From JAKALD01 sp963817785 (GTDB lineage Bacteria > Pseudomonadota > Gammaproteobacteria > Burkholderiales > SG8-39): 64,000 nucleotides of DNA. The first letter of the stretch is position 1; the number at the start of each line of letters is the position of its first letter. The position numbers and the translations under genes were made by a program. The DNA lies in the NCBI GenBank assembly GCA_963817785.1, contig CAWFPL010000003.1:682001-746000 (forward strand), written 5' to 3'. Below, one piece after another: positions 28,380 to 37,232 of the stretch. The notes beneath the pieces are model-generated. The model was not told the origin of the DNA. It was given only the letters and a program-made list of their open reading frames with translations, and searched no databases.

Positions 28380-29366
28380 GTGCAGATTATCGTCATCCCT
28401 GACCGGCTGGCCAAGGCGAAATCGCTGACATTGTCGTCCCGGCATGTGATCGCCTCGGTGCTGGGCGTCTGCGTCCTGCTGGCCGGGCTGACTTGCGCGA
28501 TGTACTGGCTGACGCTGCGCTTCGCCGGGCAGGTGAGGACTCCGCTGATCGAGAGGATGGAGCGTGCCGCGCTGAGCGCGCAGAGCGCCAAGGCACGCGC
28601 ATTCATGCAGGAGAACCTGAACGCCATGGCAGTGAAGCTCGGCGAGATGCAGGCGCAGCTCACGCGCCTCGACGCCTTGGGCGAACGGGTGTCGACCCTG
28701 GCGGGCATCAAGCCGCAGGAATTCCACCTCAGCGAGCGGCCGGGTCTGGGCGGGGCGCAGTCTACGCTGCTTCCGCCGCAGGACTTGTCGTTCGCGCAGC
28801 TGTCCGAGAAGGTGGCCGCCGTGTCGCACCAGATGGACTACCACACTGACATGCTGAGCGTGGTCGAGTCCCGGCTGTTCGAGCAGGCGGTGCACAAGAA
28901 GCTGATGCCGACCATGCCGCCGGTGGATGGCCCGGAAGGCTCCGGCTTCGGGGTGCGCATCGATCCCTTCACCGGCCAGATGGCGATGCACGAGGGCATC
29001 GACTTCGAGGTCGAAACCGGGACGCCGGTGCACGCGGCGGCAGGCGGCATCGTCGACTTCGCGGGCTACCATCCCCAGTACGGCTACATGATCGACGTTG
29101 ACGATGGCAACGACCTGACGACGCGCTATGCGCACTTGTCCAAGCTGCTGATCAAGGTGGGCGATATCGTGCAGCGCGGCGAAAAGATCGCGCTCAGCGG
29201 CTCCACCGGGCGCGCGACCGGGCCCCACTTGCACTTCGAGGTGCGTTACAAGGGCGTGCCGCTGGATCCCAACCGTTTCCTGACTGCGTCCAATCCGACG
29301 CTTCCGACAGCGGCATCTGCGCGCGCGCTGCTCGCGCGTGCCCGCTCCAAGATTTCAAAGAAGTAA
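28380..29366 (+). CDS. M23 family metallopeptidase (LytM domain), membrane anchored
   Basis: Putative zinc endopeptidase or divisome activator acting on peptidoglycan in the periplasm. The 328-residue protein begins at GTG 28380 with GAAGGAG before it. A single transmembrane helix lies at about 23-42 (VIASVLGVCVLLAGLTCAMY), followed by a coiled-coil region (about 60-110) and a C-terminal LytM domain. The zinc and catalytic signatures are intact: MHEGIDFE (H-x3-D), YAHLSK and GPHLHFEV. An active enzyme is therefore expected, unlike degenerate EnvC/NlpD types. Its place between the dcw genes and secA is common in betaproteobacteria. Confidence 0.88.
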   Translation: MQIIVIPDRLAKAKSLTLSSRHVIASVLGVCVLLAGLTCAMYWLTLRFAGQVRTPLIERMERAALSAQSAKARAFMQENLNAMAVKLGEMQAQLTRLDALGERVSTLAGIKPQEFHLSERPGLGGAQSTLLPPQDLSFAQLSEKVAAVSHQMDYHTDMLSVVESRLFEQAVHKKLMPTMPPVDGPEGSGFGVRIDPFTGQMAMHEGIDFEVETGTPVHAAAGGIVDFAGYHPQYGYMIDVDDGNDLTTRYAHLSKLLIKVGDIVQRGEKIALSGSTGRATGPHLHFEVRYKGVPLDPNRFLTASNPTLPTAASARALLARARSKISKK

Positions 29367-29401
29367 GTAGCGGGGCACCCGCCCGGGGCGCCGCGTTGGC
29401 A

Positions 29402-29410
29402 TGCTAAAAT
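29402..29410 (+). promoter_or_regulatory. Extended -10 promoter element of secA
   Basis: TGCTAAAAT matches an extended -10 and lies about 80 bp before the secA ATG. There is no clear -35. The long leader might carry secA control signals, but no SecM-like ORF is recognisable. Confidence 0.5.
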
Positions 29411-29488
29411 TTTGATTTTCGGCGGGACTCTGGCGGCGGCGCCGCCGGCCCGCAAGCGGACCCCCGCGTGGGCCGCACCACTCCTTTC

Positions 29489-32239
29489 ATGATCCAGAAC
29501 GTCCTCACGAAGATTTTCGGCAGCCGCAACGAGCGGCTGCTCAAGCAGTACTACCGAAGCGTCGCTCGCATCAACGCCCTCGAACCCGAGATCGCGGCGC
29601 TCACCGACGCGCAGCTGCGCGCCAAGACCGACGAATTCAAGCGCCGTCTGGCCGAGCGAGTCGCCGCCGAGCCCGAGGAGGCGCGCGCGGACGCCGAACG
29701 AGTCGCGCTCGAGGAGCTGCTGCCGGAGGCGTTCGCCGTGGTGCGCGAAGCGGGCAAGCGCACGCTGCGCATGCGGCACTTCGACATGCAGCTGGTCGGC
29801 GGCATGGTGCTGCACGACGGCAAGATTGCCGAGATGCGCACCGGCGAGGGCAAGACCCTGGCGGCCACCCTGCCCGCGTACCTGAATGCACTGACCGGCA
29901 AGGGCGTGCACATCGTCACTGTCAACGACTACCTCGCGCACCGCGACGCCGAGTGGATGGGCAGGATCTACGGCTTCCTCGGCCTCACGATCGGGGTGAA
30001 CGTGCCGCAGATGGAGCCCGAAGAGAAGCGCAAGGCCTACGCCGCGGACATCACCTACGGAACCAACAACGAGTTCGGCTTCGACTACTTGCGCGATAAC
30101 ATGGCCATGCGCGTGGAGGAGCGCTTTCAGCGCCGCCTGAGCTACGCGATCGTCGACGAGGTGGACTCGATCCTGATCGACGAGGCGCGCACGCCACTGA
30201 TCATTTCGGGCCAGGCGGAGGATCGCACCGAGATCTATAAGCGGATGAACGAGGTACCGCCGTTCCTCACGCGCCAGAAGGAAGAAGAGGGCCCGGGCGA
30301 CTTCTGGGTCGACGAGAAGGGCCACCAGATCCTGCTTTCCGAGTCGGGCCACGCCAAGGCCGAGGAAATCCTGGTGCGCCTCGAGCTGCTGCCGGCCGGA
30401 GCGAGCCTCTATGAGCCCGCTTACATCAATCTCGTCCATCACCTGTACGCAGCACTGCGCGCGCACCACTTGTTCTACCGCGACCAGCATTACGTGGTGC
30501 AGGAAGGCGAGGTGATCATCGTTGACGAGTTCACCGGCCGCCTGATGCACGGGCGCCGCTGGTCGGACGGGCTGCATCAGGCAGTCGAGGCGAAGGAGGG
30601 CGTGGCGATCCAGAACGAGAACCAGACGCTCGCATCGATCACCTTCCAGAACTTCTTCCGCCTTTACAAGAAGCTCGCGGGAATGACCGGAACTGCGGAC
30701 ACCGAGGCCTACGAGTTCCAGGAGATCTACGGCCTCGAGACGGTGGTGATCCCGACGCACATGCCGATGGTCCGCGATGACCGGCTCGACCTGGTCTACC
30801 GCACCGCGAAGGAGAAGTACAAGGCGATCATCGACGACATCAGGGATTGCCACCAGCGCGGCCAGCCGGTGCTCGTCGGAACGACGTCGATCGAGAACTC
30901 GGAGCTACTGTCGGCGATGCTCACCAAGGATAAGCTGCCGCACCAGGTGCTCAACGCCAAGCAGCACGAGCGCGAGGCGCAGATCGTGGCGCAGGCGGGC
31001 CGGCCGAAGATGGTCACCATCGCCACTAACATGGCGGGTCGCGGCACCGACATCGTGCTCGGCGGCAACGTCGAGAAGCAGTGCGAGCTGATCGAGGCCG
31101 ACGAAAGCATCCCCGCCGAGGACAAGAAGTCGAGGAGCGACACGCTACGAGGCGAGTGGCAGCAGCTGCACGACCACGTGGTCGCTGCCGGCGGCCTGTA
31201 CATCATCGGCACCGAGCGCCACGAGTCGCGGCGCGTGGACAATCAGCTGCGCGGCCGTGCCGGCCGCCAGGGTGACCCGGGCGCGTCGCGCTTCTACATG
31301 TCGCTCGAGGATCCGCTGCTCAGGATCTTCGCCGGCGAGCGCATCAACCGCATCATGGTCATGCTCAAGATGCCCGAGGGCGAGGCGATCGAGCACTCGA
31401 TGGTGACGCGCTCCATCGAGAGCGCGCAGCGCAAGGTCGAGGCACGCAACTTCGACATGCGCAAGCAGCTGCTCGAGTACGACGACGTGGCCAACGAGCA
31501 GCGCAAGACCATTTACATGCTGCGCAACGAGCTGCTCGACACGGAAGACGTCACGCAGCGCATCGCCGACCTGCGCGCGGGGGTAGTGAGCGACATCTTC
31601 CGCCAATACGTACCCGAGCAGAGCGTCGAGGAGCAATGGGACATTCCCGCACTCGGGACCGCGCTCAAGGCCGAGCTCAACCTCGACGTTGAGCTGCAGG
31701 AATGGCTCGAAAAGGAACCGGAGCTCGACGACGAAAAGATGCTGGAGCGCATCATGGCGCGGGCGCACGAAGAGTACAGCGCCAAGATTCCGGCCGGCGC
31801 CGAGACTTCGTTTCGCCAGTACGAGCGCTACGTGATGCTGCAGATCCTCGATGGTCACTGGCGCGAGCACTTGGCTGCCCTCGACCACCTGCGGCAGGGC
31901 ATTCATCTGCGCGGCTACGCGCAGAAGAATCCGAAGCAGGAATACAAGCTCGAGGCTTTCGAGCTGTTCGGGGCGATGCTCGAATCGGTGAAGCTCGAGG
32001 TTATCAAGACGCTCACCGCGGTCCAGATCACCACCTCCGAGATGCCGCAGGTGGACGACGCCCAGCACGTGGAGAACGTGCGCATGCAGCACGCGGACTA
32101 CGAGCAGGCGCTCGCGGCGGCCGCGGAGCCCAAGAAGGCGCAGCCGAAGGCGCGCCCGGCGCAAAAGGTCGGCCGCAACGATCCGTGTCCCTGCGGCTCG
32201 GGCAAGAAGTACAAGCACTGTCACGGCAAGCTGACCTGA
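29489..32239 (+). CDS. secA: Preprotein translocase ATPase SecA
   Basis: ATPase motor that drives unfolded preproteins through SecYEG. The 916-residue protein has Walker A in MRTGEGKTLAATLPA (GEGKT 119-123), the DEAD-type VDEVDSILIDEARTPLI, the second nucleotide-binding domain with TNMAGRGTDIVLGGNV, and the C-terminal SecB/zinc-binding tail NDPCPCGSGKKYKHCHGK with its C-x-C-x8-C-H ligands. ATG 29489 (MIQNVLTKIFGSRN) matches homologues and was preferred to a GTG seven codons upstream. It has its own promoter. Confidence 0.96.
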   Translation: MIQNVLTKIFGSRNERLLKQYYRSVARINALEPEIAALTDAQLRAKTDEFKRRLAERVAAEPEEARADAERVALEELLPEAFAVVREAGKRTLRMRHFDMQLVGGMVLHDGKIAEMRTGEGKTLAATLPAYLNALTGKGVHIVTVNDYLAHRDAEWMGRIYGFLGLTIGVNVPQMEPEEKRKAYAADITYGTNNEFGFDYLRDNMAMRVEERFQRRLSYAIVDEVDSILIDEARTPLIISGQAEDRTEIYKRMNEVPPFLTRQKEEEGPGDFWVDEKGHQILLSESGHAKAEEILVRLELLPAGASLYEPAYINLVHHLYAALRAHHLFYRDQHYVVQEGEVIIVDEFTGRLMHGRRWSDGLHQAVEAKEGVAIQNENQTLASITFQNFFRLYKKLAGMTGTADTEAYEFQEIYGLETVVIPTHMPMVRDDRLDLVYRTAKEKYKAIIDDIRDCHQRGQPVLVGTTSIENSELLSAMLTKDKLPHQVLNAKQHEREAQIVAQAGRPKMVTIATNMAGRGTDIVLGGNVEKQCELIEADESIPAEDKKSRSDTLRGEWQQLHDHVVAAGGLYIIGTERHESRRVDNQLRGRAGRQGDPGASRFYMSLEDPLLRIFAGERINRIMVMLKMPEGEAIEHSMVTRSIESAQRKVEARNFDMRKQLLEYDDVANEQRKTIYMLRNELLDTEDVTQRIADLRAGVVSDIFRQYVPEQSVEEQWDIPALGTALKAELNLDVELQEWLEKEPELDDEKMLERIMARAHEEYSAKIPAGAETSFRQYERYVMLQILDGHWREHLAALDHLRQGIHLRGYAQKNPKQEYKLEAFELFGAMLESVKLEVIKTLTAVQITTSEMPQVDDAQHVENVRMQHADYEQALAAAAEPKKAQPKARPAQKVGRNDPCPCGSGKKYKHCHGKLT

Positions 32240-32315
32240 CGATGCATGCGGCGGGAGTCGCTTGCCGTCTGTTTTCGCGACACCTCGTTCCGCCCCACCG
32301 ACGCGACCGCATGCC

Positions 32316-33542
32316 ATGGCAGTGAGCCTCTCGCCTCCGGACCCGCTGTCGCTGCATCCCGTGGCCGGCGTCGAGCTCGGCGTGGCGATGGCGGGCGTGC
32401 GCAAGCCGAATCGCACCGACCTGCTGGTGATGCGGCTCGCGCCGGGCAGCAGCCTGGCGGGCGTGTTCACCCGCAACCGCTTTTGCGCTGCGCCGGTGGT
32501 GCTGGCGCGCCAGCACCTCGCAGCCGGCCGCGGCGTGCGCGCGCTGGTCGTGAACACCGGCAACGCCAATGCCGGGACCGGCGACGACGGTTTGCGCCGG
32601 GCGCGCCAGGTGTGCCAGGCCCTCGCCGAGGCGCTGGGCTGCGGGCGCGAGCAGGTACTGCCTTTTTCCACCGGTGTGATCATGGAGCCGCTGCCGGCCG
32701 AGCGCATCGTCGCCGCCCTGCCGGCGGCGCTTGCCGACCTGAGCGCGAACAACTGGGCGCCGGCGGCCGCGGCGATCATGACCACGGATACCGTTCCGAA
32801 GGCTCGATCCGCGCGGGTCGCGCTCGCGGCGGGCACGGTCACCGTCACCGGTATCGCCAAGGGCGCGGGCATGATCCGCCCCGACATGGCGACGATGCTC
32901 GGTTTCTTGTGCTGCGATGCCGTCGTACCGCAGGCTGTGCTGCAGGCGATGCTGACCGAGGTCGCGGACGAGTCGTTCAACTGCATCACCGTGGACGGCG
33001 ACACTTCGACCAACGACGCGCTGATTCTTGCCGCTACTGGCGCCTCCGGCGTGCGCGTGGCGGACGTCTCGGGTCCGGACTACGTCCGGCTCGGGGACGC
33101 GCTGCGCGAGGTGGCCATCTGGCTGGCGCAGGCCATCGTGCGCGATGGCGAAGGCGCGACCAAGTTCGTGACCGTGCAGGTCGAGGCCGGGCGCAGCCGC
33201 GACGAGTGCCGCCGCGTGGCCTATGCCATCGCGCACTCGCCGCTGGTGAAGACGGCGTTCTTTGCCTCCGATCCCAATCTGGGCCGCATCCTCGCCGCGA
33301 TCGGCTACTCCGGAATCGCGGATCTGGACACCGCTACCGTGGAACTGTATATCGACGACGTGCCGGTGGCCGCCGGGGGTGGGCGGCATCCCGATTACCG
33401 GGAGGAACAGGGCATCGCGGCGATGCGGAAGGACGAGTTCACGGTGCGCGTTGTGCTGAACCGCGGCGCTGCGGTGGCGCGCCTGTGGACCTGCGATCTG
33501 TCCTTCGATTACGTGAAGATCAACGCCGAATACCGGAGCTGA
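32316..33542 (+). CDS. argJ: Bifunctional ornithine acetyltransferase / N-acetylglutamate synthase ArgJ
   Basis: ArgJ recycles the acetyl group in arginine synthesis by transferring it from N-acetylornithine to glutamate; bifunctional forms also use acetyl-CoA. The 408-residue precursor contains the autocleavage site KGAGMIRPDMATMLGF with nucleophile T193, so it matures into alpha and beta chains. NTGNANAGTGD and the C-terminal DLSFDYVKINAEYRS are also typical. ATG 32316 was chosen by homology; an ATG at 32311 is out of frame. The gene ends two bases before repeat copy B. Confidence 0.94.
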   Translation: MAVSLSPPDPLSLHPVAGVELGVAMAGVRKPNRTDLLVMRLAPGSSLAGVFTRNRFCAAPVVLARQHLAAGRGVRALVVNTGNANAGTGDDGLRRARQVCQALAEALGCGREQVLPFSTGVIMEPLPAERIVAALPAALADLSANNWAPAAAAIMTTDTVPKARSARVALAAGTVTVTGIAKGAGMIRPDMATMLGFLCCDAVVPQAVLQAMLTEVADESFNCITVDGDTSTNDALILAATGASGVRVADVSGPDYVRLGDALREVAIWLAQAIVRDGEGATKFVTVQVEAGRSRDECRRVAYAIAHSPLVKTAFFASDPNLGRILAAIGYSGIADLDTATVELYIDDVPVAAGGGRHPDYREEQGIAAMRKDEFTVRVVLNRGAAVARLWTCDLSFDYVKINAEYRS

Positions 33543-33599
33543 AGAACCACAATGCGCTTCGCTGCGGCACCCAGTGCCGCAGCGCGAAACGCCGGGAAA
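33543..33599 (-). repeat. Palindromic dispersed repeat, copy B (argJ-ATPase gap)
   Basis: Read on the minus strand this is TTTCCCGGCGTTTCGCG, a palindrome, then GCATTGTGGTTCTTC, the same layout as copy A at 25468. The core CGCTGCGGCAC (33560-33570) pairs with 33574-33584 over a CCA loop, 11 perfect base pairs. It fills the whole gap and touches the start region of the next gene. Confidence 0.72.
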
Positions 33600-33604
33600 T
33601 GCGG

Positions 33605-34513
33605 ATGAAGAGCGAGATGGAGAAATTGCTGGCGCGCGTCGAGCAGGTGCTGGCGCGCTTCGAGGCGCTGCTGCCCCCCGCGCCGCCGCCCGCCGACTGG
33701 TCCGCGAGCATCGCCTTCCGCTGGCGCAAGAGCGGCCCGCTGAACGGCCACGGATGGCTGCAGCCGGTGCACCACATCCACCGCATCCGCCTGGCGGACC
33801 TTCGGGGCATCGACGCGCAGATCGCGCGCGTCGAGCAGAACACGCGCCAGTTCGTGGCGGGTGAGCCGGCCAACAACGTGCTGCTCACCGGTGCGCGCGG
33901 CACAGGCAAGTCCTCGATGATCAAAGGGCTGCTGAACAAGTACGCGCGCCAGGGCCTGCGCCTGATCGAGGTGGACAAGCGCGAGCTTGTCGACTTGCCT
34001 GCGATCACGGATCTGGTGGCCGGGCGCCGCGAGCGCTTCATCCTGTTCTGCGACGACCTGTCGTTCGAGGCCGCCGAGCCAGGCTACAAGGCGCTCAAGG
34101 TGGCGCTCGACGGCTCGATCTCGACCGCCTCGGACAACCTGCTGATCTACGCGACTTCCAACCGCCGGCACCTGATGCCCGAGTACATGCAGGAAAACCT
34201 CGAGACCAAATACGTCGGCGACGAGATCCATCCGGGCGAGAGCGTCGAGGAGAAGATCTCGCTCTCGGAGCGTTTCGGCATCTGGGTGTCGTTCTATCCC
34301 TTCGACCAGGACGAGTATCTGGACATCGTCGCGCACTGGCTGCAGACGTTCGGCTGCTCGGCCAGGGAAGCCGCTGTTGCGCGCGAGGAGGCGCTGCAGT
34401 GGGGGTTGTCGCGCGGCTCGCGCAGCGGCCGGGTTGCATACCAGTTCGCGCGCGACTGGGCCGGCCAGCACGCCGGGGCGTCACGCGCCAAGCGGAAGGG
34501 AGCGCGGGGCTGA
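33605..34513 (+). CDS. DUF815-type AAA-like ATPase
   Basis: P-loop ATPase of the DUF815 family; its function is unknown in most bacteria. The 302-residue protein has an N-terminal helical region (MEKLLARVEQVLARFEALL) and a proline-rich spacer. The Walker A motif is GARGTGKSSMIKGLL near residue 98, the Walker B-like stretch is RFILFCDDLSFE near 140, and a sensor-like LLIYATSNRRHLMPEY lies near 180. ATG 33605 was preferred to ATG 33599 because GGGA lies seven bases before it. It is followed directly by the Nudix-ThiE gene, a pairing common in betaproteobacteria. Repeat copy B sits right upstream. Confidence 0.85.
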   Translation: MKSEMEKLLARVEQVLARFEALLPPAPPPADWSASIAFRWRKSGPLNGHGWLQPVHHIHRIRLADLRGIDAQIARVEQNTRQFVAGEPANNVLLTGARGTGKSSMIKGLLNKYARQGLRLIEVDKRELVDLPAITDLVAGRRERFILFCDDLSFEAAEPGYKALKVALDGSISTASDNLLIYATSNRRHLMPEYMQENLETKYVGDEIHPGESVEEKISLSERFGIWVSFYPFDQDEYLDIVAHWLQTFGCSAREAAVAREEALQWGLSRGSRSGRVAYQFARDWAGQHAGASRAKRKGARG

Positions 34514-34515
34514 CG

Positions 34516-35472
34516 GTGGCGGCGGCCTCGGTGCCGGCCGGGGTGGTCGAGGTGGCGGCGGCCGTGATCGTGCGCGCCGACGGCGCCTTCCTGCTCGCGC
34601 GGCGCCCTCCCGGCAAGGTCTGCGCCGGTTACTGGGAGTTTCCCGGGGGCAAGATCGAGCCGGACGAGCCCGCGGAGCGGGCGCTCGCGCGCGAGCTGCA
34701 CGAGGAGCTGGGCATCGACGTGCGGCGCGCGTACGCCTGGATCACGCGCGTATACGCCTATCCGCACGCGACTGTGCGCCTGAATTTCTTTCGCGTGCTG
34801 GAATGGGCCGGCGAGCCGCACCCGCGGGAGGCCCAGCAACTGGTCTGGCAGCGCATGGACTCGCCGTTCGCCGAGCCGATGCTACCGGCGAACGCTCCGG
34901 TGCTGGCGTCGCTCGCGCTGCCGCATGAGTACGCCATCACCGCGGCCGATATCTACGGCATCGAGCCCACGCTTGCGCGGCTCGCGCAGCGGCTCGAAGC
35001 GGGCTTGAAGCTGGTGCAAGTGCGCGACAAGACGATGACGCCGCGGGCGCGCTCCGACTTCGCCATGCGCGTCGTCGAGCTCGCCCATCGCCGCGGCGGG
35101 AAGGTGCTGATCCATTCCGACGAAGCTCTGGCGCGCTCGCTCGGGGCCGACGGCGTGCATTACAGTGCGCACGAGCTCGCGGGTCTGGACCAGCGGCCGC
35201 GCGACCTGCTCGCGGCGGGCTCCTGCCATGCGGTCGCCGAGCTCGAGCAGGCGGTACGGCTCGGGCTCGATTTCGCCGTGCTCGGTCCGGTCAAGCACAC
35301 GACGTCCCATCCCGGAGCGGTGCCGCTCGGCTGGGGGGGATTTGCGCGCATTGCGCGCGGTGCCGCAATTCCGGTGTACGGCATCGGCGGCCTGCGACGC
35401 GCCGATGTTGAGCAGGCCTGGCGCGCGGGCGCGCACGGCGTGGCGATGATTTCCGGCGCCTGGGAAGACTGA
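34516..35472 (+). CDS. Nudix hydrolase fused to ThiE-like thiamine phosphate synthase domain
   Basis: Two-domain protein of 318 residues from GTG 34516. The N-terminal MutT-like half has a complete Nudix box (G45 to I67: G-x5-E-x7-REL-x-EE-x-GI), predicting hydrolysis of oxidised dGTP or another nucleoside diphosphate derivative. The C-terminal half (about 140-318) is a TIM-barrel ThiE/TenI-like domain with LVQVRDK, GADGVHYS and VLGPVKHTTSHPG. Whether the second domain makes thiamine phosphate or is a sanitising partner is unknown. The start is uncertain because the frame runs open into the previous gene, whose stop is two bases upstream. Confidence 0.85.
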   Translation: MAAASVPAGVVEVAAAVIVRADGAFLLARRPPGKVCAGYWEFPGGKIEPDEPAERALARELHEELGIDVRRAYAWITRVYAYPHATVRLNFFRVLEWAGEPHPREAQQLVWQRMDSPFAEPMLPANAPVLASLALPHEYAITAADIYGIEPTLARLAQRLEAGLKLVQVRDKTMTPRARSDFAMRVVELAHRRGGKVLIHSDEALARSLGADGVHYSAHELAGLDQRPRDLLAAGSCHAVAELEQAVRLGLDFAVLGPVKHTTSHPGAVPLGWGGFARIARGAAIPVYGIGGLRRADVEQAWRAGAHGVAMISGAWED

Positions 35473-35501
35473 CAGGACTGCGCGCGCGACGCCTGCGGCT
35501 G

Positions 35502-35696
35502 CTACGCGTCGTGCGGCTCGGGGTTGCCCGGGGACGGGCCCGGATCGGGTACGCGATAGCTCTCGCTTGCCCAGTTGCCGAGATCGATCAGCTTGCAGCG
35601 CTCGCGGCAGAACGGCCGCCACGGGTTCTCGACCGCGAAAGGCGCGAGCGTGCCGCAGCGCGGGCAGGGGACCGACTTGCTGGCGTCCAGCGACAT
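35502..35696 (-). CDS. yacG: DNA gyrase inhibitor YacG (zinc protein)
   Basis: Small zinc-finger protein; E. coli YacG binds GyrB and inhibits gyrase. The 64-residue product has the four-cysteine site C11-x2-C14 and C30-x3-C34 (CPRCG and CRERC) and the conserved RPFCRERCKLIDLGNWASESYRVP segment. ATG 35696 was chosen because homologues start just before the first cysteine pair. It is the last gene of the minus-strand run coaE-zapD-yacG and convergent with the Nudix-ThiE gene. Repeat copy C lies between it and zapD. Confidence 0.88.
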   Translation of the reverse strand: MSLDASKSVPCPRCGTLAPFAVENPWRPFCRERCKLIDLGNWASESYRVPDPGPSPGNPEPHDA

Positions 35697-35700
35697 GGAC

Positions 35701-35767
35701 TTTTCTGAAAGTCTCGCGCTGCGCCGCGGCGCGAAGTGCCGCAGCACAGTGCTACATTGTTCTACAA
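35701..35767 (+). repeat. Palindromic dispersed repeat, copy C (zapD-yacG gap)
   Basis: TTTTCTGAAAGTCTCGCGCTGC, a GC-rich imperfect palindrome with GTGCCGCAGCA, then CTACATTGTTCTACAA: the same ordered blocks as copy A but diverged. It fills the 65-bp gap between zapD and yacG. Confidence 0.6.
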
Positions 35768-36520
35768 ATTACAGAAGGTCAGCTCGAAGCCAACGTCCCA
35801 GTCGGTGGTCCTCGAGCGCGGGTCCTCGCCGTCCTGGGCGAGAAAACGGATGTTCAGCACGTACTTGTTGGCGCTGATCTCCGGGACGCAGTGCAGGTCT
35901 GGGCCGATGCGCAAGCGCAGCATCTGCGCGGTTTTGCCGCCCAGCATCTGCTGGAAGGTGCCGCCCTGCGCGCGCAGCTGCTGCGGCTTGCCGGATTCGC
36001 GCAGAATATGAAGGATGATCGCCGAGCCGTCGCGCAGCGGATACAGCGGGCCCGTCCATGCTGCGAGCTGGCCGATGCGGTCCTCGGCCGGACGATGCAG
36101 CCAGTAATGGTAGGAGGGCAGGTCGAATTCGCAGGCTCCGCCCGGAATCCCGGTACGCTGCTTGATCGCCATCAGCCAGTCGTTCTCGCGCAGGTACTGG
36201 CCGATCTTGCCGGTCATCGCGAACAGCGCCTGAGAAACCTGCTCGACGTCGCGCAGCACGCCGTTCAGCGCCTCCTCGGAGATCTCGGGGCTGTTGCGGA
36301 ACGACAGTAGCACCTGCTTCTGGCGCTCGAGCTCCTGCAGCAGATCGGACTTCAGGTCGGCGCGCCCCGCGACCTCGAGGATCTCGAACAGCGTGAGCAG
36401 GGCGACGTGGTGATCGAGCGGATCGGTGCGCGCGCTGAAATGACGCGAGCGCTCGAACAGATCCTCGAGGCGCAGCAGAGTCCGGATGCGTTCGTTCAGC
36501 GGATACTCGTACGTGATCAC
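35762..36520 (-). CDS. zapD: Cell division protein ZapD
   Basis: Cytoplasmic FtsZ-bundling factor that binds the FtsZ C-terminal peptide. The 252-residue protein starts at GTG 36520 with MITYEYPLNERIRTLLRLEDLF, the conserved ZapD opening. It continues with an all-helical region and the beta domain carrying SYHYWLHRPAEDRIGQLAAW and the C-terminal DVGFELTFCNL. Length and motifs match the DUF1342 family. The upstream 100-bp gap to coaE contains nothing I recognise. Its partner FtsZ is encoded about 10 kb away in the same window. Confidence 0.9.
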   Translation of the reverse strand: MITYEYPLNERIRTLLRLEDLFERSRHFSARTDPLDHHVALLTLFEILEVAGRADLKSDLLQELERQKQVLLSFRNSPEISEEALNGVLRDVEQVSQALFAMTGKIGQYLRENDWLMAIKQRTGIPGGACEFDLPSYHYWLHRPAEDRIGQLAAWTGPLYPLRDGSAIILHILRESGKPQQLRAQGGTFQQMLGGKTAQMLRLRIGPDLHCVPEISANKYVLNIRFLAQDGEDPRSRTTDWDVGFELTFCNL

Positions 36521-36620
36521 GGCCGCGTCCAGATCGCCCCGCGCAGAAAAACCTGCCGAATTCTGAGGGATTTACGCGTTGAACACAACCGGCGTCCGCG
36601 GGGCGCGCAGCACCCGGCCA

Positions 36621-37232
36621 TCAGGACGTGGAGCCCTCTGCCAGCTCCAGGTAGCGCGTGTGCAGCGCTTGGATCTGCCGGTGCAGCGCATCGATGGTCC
36701 CGCCGTTGTCGATCACGTCATCGGCGGCCGCGATACGTGCCGCACGCGACGCCTGGGCGCGCATGATGTCGCGCACTTCTTCCGCGGCGAGGCCACTGCG
36801 TGCGCGTACACGCGCGACCTGGATCTCCTCCGGGCAATCGATCACCAGTACCCGGTCCACGCGACGACGGTAATCCGGCGACTCGACGAGCAGGGGGATG
36901 ACATGCACTACATAGGGGCCGGAGGCGCTTGCAATGCGCCGCTGCGCTTCCTCGCGGATCATCGGGTGCAGCAGCGCCTCGAGGCGCCGCCGCGCCGCCG
37001 CGTCAGCGAACACCCGTTCGCGAACCTTCTTGCGGTCCATCGCACCCGACGCATCCAGAAACGCGTCGCCGAACAGCCCGCGGATCGCAGTCATCGCGGC
37101 ACCGCCAGGTTGCGTCAGTTGGTGCGCGATCGCGTCGGCGTCCACCACCGTGGCGCCGAGCCGCGCGAATTCGTCTGCCGCGGCACTCTTGCCGCTGCCG
37201 ATGCCGCCGGTGAGGCCCACCACGAACGCCAT
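36621..37232 (-). CDS. coaE: Dephospho-CoA kinase CoaE
   Basis: P-loop kinase for the last step of coenzyme A synthesis: phosphorylation of the ribose 3'-OH of dephospho-CoA. The 203-residue protein has Walker A at residues 9-16 (GGIGSGKS), the VVDADAIAHQL segment with the catalytic Asp, and the lid region with RVRARSGL. Its ATG at 37232 overlaps the pilD stop as TGATG, so it is translated with the prepilin peptidase. pilD-coaE-zapD-yacG is a widely conserved order. Confidence 0.93.
   Translation of the reverse strand: MAFVVGLTGGIGSGKSAAADEFARLGATVVDADAIAHQLTQPGGAAMTAIRGLFGDAFLDASGAMDRKKVRERVFADAAARRRLEALLHPMIREEAQRRIASASGPYVVHVIPLLVESPDYRRRVDRVLVIDCPEEIQVARVRARSGLAAEEVRDIMRAQASRAARIAAADDVIDNGGTIDALHRQIQALHTRYLELAEGSTS

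Noticed and set aside
34480..34520. TPP riboswitch upstream of the Nudix-ThiE gene or thiL
   Set aside because: Both genes start within a few to about 50 bases of the previous stop, with no room for or sign of a TPP aptamer.
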